From Proales similis (lineage: Eukaryota > Rotifera > Eurotatoria > Ploima > Proalidae), in assembly GCA_019059635.1 (NCBI GenBank), contig JAGVRJ010000003.1:2046001-2110000 (forward strand): a stretch of DNA of 64,000 nt, in the 5' to 3' direction. The translations under genes were made by a program, and so were the position numbers. The notes below the pieces were generated by a model. The model ran no database searches. It saw only the letters and a program-made list of their open reading frames with translations, and was not told where the DNA came from. Below, piece by piece: positions 59,149 through 64,000 of the stretch. Numbering within the stretch: position 1 is the stretch's first letter; every line of letters starts with the position of its first letter.

Positions 59149-60987
59149 TCTAAACGAGATTTTTCATCAATTGCAAATGCTTCAAATAATACAAACGTTA
59201 AGGAATGAGCAAATCTGGCCTTTTCTCGAGTCAGGCTCGTGAGCATAAATCATCGAACGAGACAAGCGCAACAGATCGTGCCAACGTTCGCATTTAGGAG
59301 TGAATATTACGTGAATTGGGCATATAAAGGCCATTTGTGCACTAAACAAACTTAGTTGAGCGCCAACATGTCGCTTCTAGACTTGATCCGATCTTTAATT
59401 TGATCGTCATTGATTTAATTTATTATGATAATGAAAATAATAGAAAAAAGAAAAAAAAAAGAAAAAAAAACGATTTTTGGTGGCGAGATGAGAAAACTAA
59501 AGAGAGTAAGTGTGTGCGTGTAAAAGAGAAAGGCGAATGATGAGGAATTGAAAAAGCGCTAAAAATTAGGGTAAAGCAAGCTAAAAAAGCATATGGCGTG
59601 ACTCGCGTCAATTTGCCCTCTGGTTCTAATCCAAGTCAGGCATGATTGCCCGTCGACCCGCCTCTCTCGCTCAGTCGAGCTCGTAATATCATGACACTTG
59701 CAAACTGGTGTTTTGATGCAACCAATCCAACATGGCTCGGATCGGTATTCCTCGGAGCCAGATATGCTCTCCATCCCTCTGCCTCAAACGAGTGCAGCCA
59801 AGTGATCGCAATTGACTTTGCCCTTGATCTGACGTTGACTTGGGCACCACAAAGTCATGAATTTTATAATTATGATTACTTGGAAAAATTTCTCTCGTCT
59901 TGGCATTCAATCATTTTAATGACTATCTTTCAGCCGACTTGAATGGAAATGGTTTTATTGGCGTTAAGCATGATTATTTTATGACTTTTCTCAGTCAAAA
60001 ACGCATTTAGTCGATTATATTGGCTCTTGGCAATCCTCAGCGGGCTGGTCACGGCATGGCAAGCTGATCACTCTTGCTACCGGTGCATTCGCCTCGAATA
60101 TGCCAATATAGTCGACATTCATGAACATAAACAGCTCGCCTTATCAAGAAAGAGCTTATGCTGGCTTTATTTATTGGAAAATATATTTCTCTCATGCTTT
60201 AAAGACAAACCGAACATATAAAAAATAACATCAAATATAATAATAAATTGAATCATATGCGAGCCACAAAGAAACACATTTCAGACGGACAACACAGAAG
60301 GAAAAAAGTTTAAAAAACAATAAACAAGTTAAGTAAATCTAAGTTGATCTAAATCCTGCAAGCAAGTAAAAGTAATAAAATATTAAACCATTTCTTGGGG
60401 GATTTGGGTTTTTAGAGCTGAGATGGTAAAGAGGCCTCCATATTTTGAACAATGTACACAAATTTAAAGAATGAAGGTCGAGAAAGACAAAACAAAGAGC
60501 GCTCAACTAGCCGAAGATAATTCAAGCAAGTCAGAAAATCTCAAACCACAGGGCTCAAAACCGATCTGCTGATTCTTGTAGGGTTTTCTGACACTGCTTG
60601 TCTTTTAATTTAGGTTTCGTCAGAAAAATTAAGCTTAAAATTCAATCAAAATAGACTGACGCACAAATTTGAGTAAGGATTGTTAAACATCAAATGTTAG
60701 GCCGTTTGCTTTTGGGCTAGGAAATAGATTGAGCTGAAAGCCATTGATCTTTTCGACCAGCAAACCAGCCGAAGTATGACGTTGGAGTGGAGAAAACGCT
60801 GAGTCGACAGGACCAAGCATTTGCTTGATTCTTAGCCAGAAGCTTTTTAAAGCGCGCTCTGGCAGCAGTAACAACAATGTTCTGACGCTGTGATTCCTTA
60901 TTCTACTGCGACTAAATAATTTTTGCTTTTGTTTAAAAAACAGGTAGTAGTTTGGATCAATTAAAATGAGTTGTTCATCTGGGAAAT
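59149..60987 (-). other. Intergenic 1.8 kb between STARD10-like and NCOA-like genes
   Basis: No supportable gene. It holds an A-rich tract (59442-59470) and the 3' flank of the coactivator gene. Minus-strand frames at 59423-59910 and 60683-60877 have no family resemblance; the latter probably lies in the coactivator 3'UTR. Confidence 0.5.
59442..59470 (+). repeat. A-rich low-complexity tract
   Basis: Runs of A broken by single G bases, in the non-coding gap upstream of STARD10-like. Confidence 0.8.
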
Positions 60988-63900
60988 TTAGTCAAGTAGC
61001 AGCTGATGTAATAGGCCTTTTGAATCGTCTGACCAGCTGTTGTTATTGTTGGCGTCATTCAAACCGCACTGATAAGCAGAGTTCAGATTTTCTGATTTAA
61101 ATACGCCTTCAAAGCCTTGAGAAGGCAAAGGCATGCGGTTTGTGACTGCTAAATCAATCTCCAATTCAATTTCATTGAGCTGAGGGCTCATCTCGTTCCC
61201 TATACCGTTGATAATGGGCCTTTCGAGCGGCCGAGCAAGCGGATATTTTGGTACGCTTGCCTGCTTATAGTTCGAGCTGTTGTTGTAGTTGTTGTTGGAT
61301 ATGCCGAGTTGATTCACTGTAATTTCTCTGCTTTGGACGAATTGTCGGGAGACCACTGCATTGGGATAGTGATTCACCGGCACCTGAACTTTTGAAGTAT
61401 AGCCATTTGGATGGTTTGATGCTGGGTGCGGGTTAGCAAAGAACTCGTTGCCGTTCGGTGATCTCCAATTAGACGGCTGCACTTCTCTATTGATCGATGC
61501 AGAGTTGTTTTCATTCAAACGAATCTGTTCGGTGCCCACAAAGCCGGAGCCGCGTTCGACAGGTGAACTTAAAAATGGCATTTCTACTTTGGATTGGGGA
61601 CCGGGACTCGATGAGATTTGAAGTTGAGCAGAATAAACTGGAACAGAGTTGTTCGGAGCCAAGTTAGCTCGGGTCGATTGCATCGGGTAGTTGGGTGGTA
61701 GCGGTTGTCCTTCATGGTTTAATGCCATTCTAGCTTGATTCTGCATGAATGGAACTGATTGGGGCACTTTTGAGATCAGTTGTTGTTGATGAGTGAATGC
61801 CACTTCGGGAGGAGTGCTGCTAGACTGGATACCGGTGTAAAGGGCTCTGGGCGAATTTTGGTGCTGTTGATGATGCAAGTGCTGTTGCTGGTGTTGATAT
61901 GCCGATACAGATGCATCAAGTGATGTCTGATTCCAATAGCCTTGGGTAGAACTTGCAGATGCAGGAGAATTGTTTGGTTTATTCCATTCACTGCTACGAC
62001 TGTGCTGAACCATGGAAGCGTTTCTTTGAAGTCTTTGCTGAAGCCTTTGTTTGACATTTGTTTGAGATTGGCTTTGTTGAACAGGTGTTGGATAGGACTC
62101 AGAGAATGGACCAGAAGTCTGATCTTTGATCGGTCCAGTATCCATCGGCTGCGTTGAAATAGAATAGTTTGCAGTCGATACAGTTACATTGGGCTGGTAG
62201 AACTCATCGGGCGTATGAGCAGCCTGTTCACAGTATATAGGGGACAAAACAGGCGATGAGATTTTAAAAGACTCAAACAAATCATTTTTAAGATGCTTGG
62301 AGATGGCCTCTATGCGCTTGCGTTTCATAACTTCATCGTCGTTGAGCATTGACGATGCAGGTTTTAGATCGCCTTTTGAGGCTTCGTTTGAACTGCCCAC
62401 GTGCACTTGATCCAGTCGTTTAGGCAAAGAGTAGAAATCGGTATATAGCTGATGAATGCTATTAGAATCGCTCTCGCTTGGCAAACGAGCGAATCGGGAG
62501 CCAAATTCATCCGCATTTGAGCTGGTGCTCAAGGCTCGGTCGTAGATATAATTCGAGCTGGCTCGTCGCTCTTGTATGGCACCCACGCCTCCAAATTGAG
62601 AACTGTTCAACGCATATGAGCTCCAATTTGAGCTATCGATTGCATTCTTATTTGTGGGCGATAGTGAAGTGCTTGATATTGACGATACGGAGGTACAAGT
62701 CGAAGACGGAGCAAGACGCTTATCTCTCGGTGCGCTCGATCCGTTCTGCTGGATCAGCGTCGACTCGATCGGATCCGTTTCTTTAGTCCTAGGTCTTTTG
62801 CTTGGTCTTCTTTTTAATAGACCTGACTCAATGTTTACGTTGTTCTCCGTTGCCTCTTGTTTGACTTGAAGAGCAACTCCTTGTCTCAAACTGTTATTCT
62901 CTTTTTTATCATTCGACTTGGCCGACGGGATTTGATCATTTTTTGTATCAAACACCGATCCAAGATTGAGCACTTGGGGCTCTAGATCGGATGTGTTGAG
63001 AAGCGCGCGTAAGATGACGTCGTCGTTACTTCGAGAAGCTTTCGGCAATGATGCATTTAAAATATCTCTTAGACGATTTTCGCTCTCTTTACTCAGCAGC
63101 TCTTCGGGCATTTCAATGTCAAAGTCACAGAATTGTCGGTTTTCAGACGGCGACGAGCAGTTCGAGTTAGTGCCTTTGGCTGACGAGCAAAGAAGCTTTT
63201 TGAGCAAGTAGTCTTTGCGAACGATATTCTTGTCATCCTCGTTTGCTATTGAACTTAATAGACCGCCGTCTCTACTCAAGCCCGATTCGACAGGTTCAAG
63301 TTTTAGATCAAAATCACGGCTCAAGACGCACCGAGCGCCATTGACTGCTTGATCAGCTCTTTCAGGACTTGATGACAAATTATTACATAACTTTTCTGCT
63401 TCGGCCCAACGCTGTATTGAATTCGACTTATTCCGTTTTTTTCCCTGCGTGTTGGGTGACGCTTTACTGCCAAACACAGGTGACTTCTTGTCGGTCGGGC
63501 TCTTTTTAATCAACGTCTTCATCAAGCTTGTAGATGCACTTCCTTTCATTTCAACGTCCGAATCTATTTCCCTTTTAATTCAATTTTGTTCTTTAAAATA
63601 TCGGTTTTTGAAAAGTGGCTCTCTTGTTCTTACTTAATTATAGAAAAGGTAGATGAAATAATTGTGGATCCGGGCTGATTTGACACTTGACTGAGTGCCT
63701 GGACAAATGCAAACTTAAGATTGAGCTTCATGCGGAAGATAGCGCTCGTGTCTTCGCCTTTGAGAATGACTGCCGAGTCGGAAGAGAAATTATTCGGCTG
63801 TGAGCTATTTAACCGGTGGAATCTGACTTACCGTCTTTGATGTGCTTTTGTATGTGGCTTGTGTCGTTATTGTGAATAAAGTCGAAAATATTGGCGTGCT

Positions 63901-64000
63901 GGCTGCCAGAGAGCTGGGCCAACAAGCCACCAGGCTCTTTGCCGTTAAACTTCTCTTTTAAACTACTCAGGTCAGCACTTAGTGTATGACCACGGGTATC
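60988..64000 (-). CDS. p160-type nuclear receptor coactivator (NCOA/taiman-like), 3' part
   Basis: Steroid-receptor coactivators bind liganded nuclear receptors through LxxLL motifs and recruit acetyltransferases; in arthropods the orthologue is taiman. Exons seen (minus strand): window edge 64000 to 63832, 63769-63634 and 63571-60988. The first carries a PAS fragment, HANIFDFIHNNDTSHIQKHI, continued by IFRMKLNLKFAFVQ. The large last exon (861 codons) is disordered and S/N/Q-rich with LLKKLLCSS, ILRALLNTS, a QRLQQRLQRN stretch like the NCOA glutamine-rich region, a LNEIELEIDLAV segment, and a C-terminal LLHQLLLD very like the LLQQLLTE end of NCOA1. Upstream bHLH and remaining PAS exons lie outside the window. 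Family by pattern; the exact orthologue is inference. Confidence 0.8.

Noticed and set aside
60683-60877. 64-codon minus-strand ORF after the coactivator gene
   Set aside because: Most likely 3'UTR sequence; no recognisable domain.

Overview
This window is nuclear DNA of a small-genome animal. Genes are on both strands, mostly split by very short GT-AG introns (about 49-75 nt), with AATAAA poly(A) signals and short intergenic gaps. The gene set (NCOA/taiman-type coactivator, Nuclear factor I, Akirin, aminergic GPCR, animal haem peroxidases, two NPC1 paralogues) points to a bilaterian invertebrate, most likely an ecdysozoan such as an arthropod. I cannot name the species. Exon boundaries were worked out by hand from reading frame, splice-site sequence, phase and remembered family sequences.

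Layout. 1-10.3 kb (+ strand): 3' end of histidyl-tRNA synthetase, CCDC134, Akirin, AIMP1/EMAPII, a short DDIAS-like OB-fold protein, and complete CAND1 in ten exons. 10.3-11.7 kb: a gene-free stretch with a spaced repeat motif. 11.7-15.7 kb: an intronless 1354-aa coiled-coil protein. 16.2-20.9 kb (-): NPC1 paralogue 1. 22.2-24.4 kb (+): SDHA. 24.5-26.8 kb (-): two tandem EF-hand, light-chain-like proteins. 27.6-30.1 kb (-): an intronless Gfo/Idh/MocA oxidoreductase and PEX19. 30.3-31.9 kb (+): TATDN2-like nuclease. 32.0-33.7 kb (-): RPS3, with a duplicated structured element in an intron. 34.7 kb: a spliced 24-codon ORF. 36.2-38.0 kb (+): histamine/muscarinic-like GPCR. 38.2-43.2 kb (-): two tandem haem peroxidases sharing sequence tracts that look like gene conversion. 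43.6-45.6 kb (+): an OB-fold protein with a long disordered tail that resembles telomeric ACD/TPP1. 46.9 kb: a possible small secreted peptide. 47.5-52.3 kb (+): NPC1 paralogue 2. 53.7-56.5 kb (+): Nuclear factor I. 56.9-59.1 kb (-): membrane-anchored CAP protein and STARD10-like lipid-transfer protein. 61.0-64.0 kb (-): 3' part of an NCOA/taiman coactivator, running off the window.

Most genes are unrelated housekeeping or regulatory genes, so there is no operon logic. Local relationships are paralogue pairs (peroxidases, EF-hand proteins, NPC1) and the head-to-head PEX19/TATDN2 pair. HisRS and AIMP1 both act in tRNA aminoacylation, and the two NPC1 proteins with the STARD10-like protein concern lipid handling. 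The least explained signals are the peroxidase conversion tracts, the RPS3 intron element, the motif array at 10.5 kb, the TPP1-like OB protein and the two small spliced ORFs.
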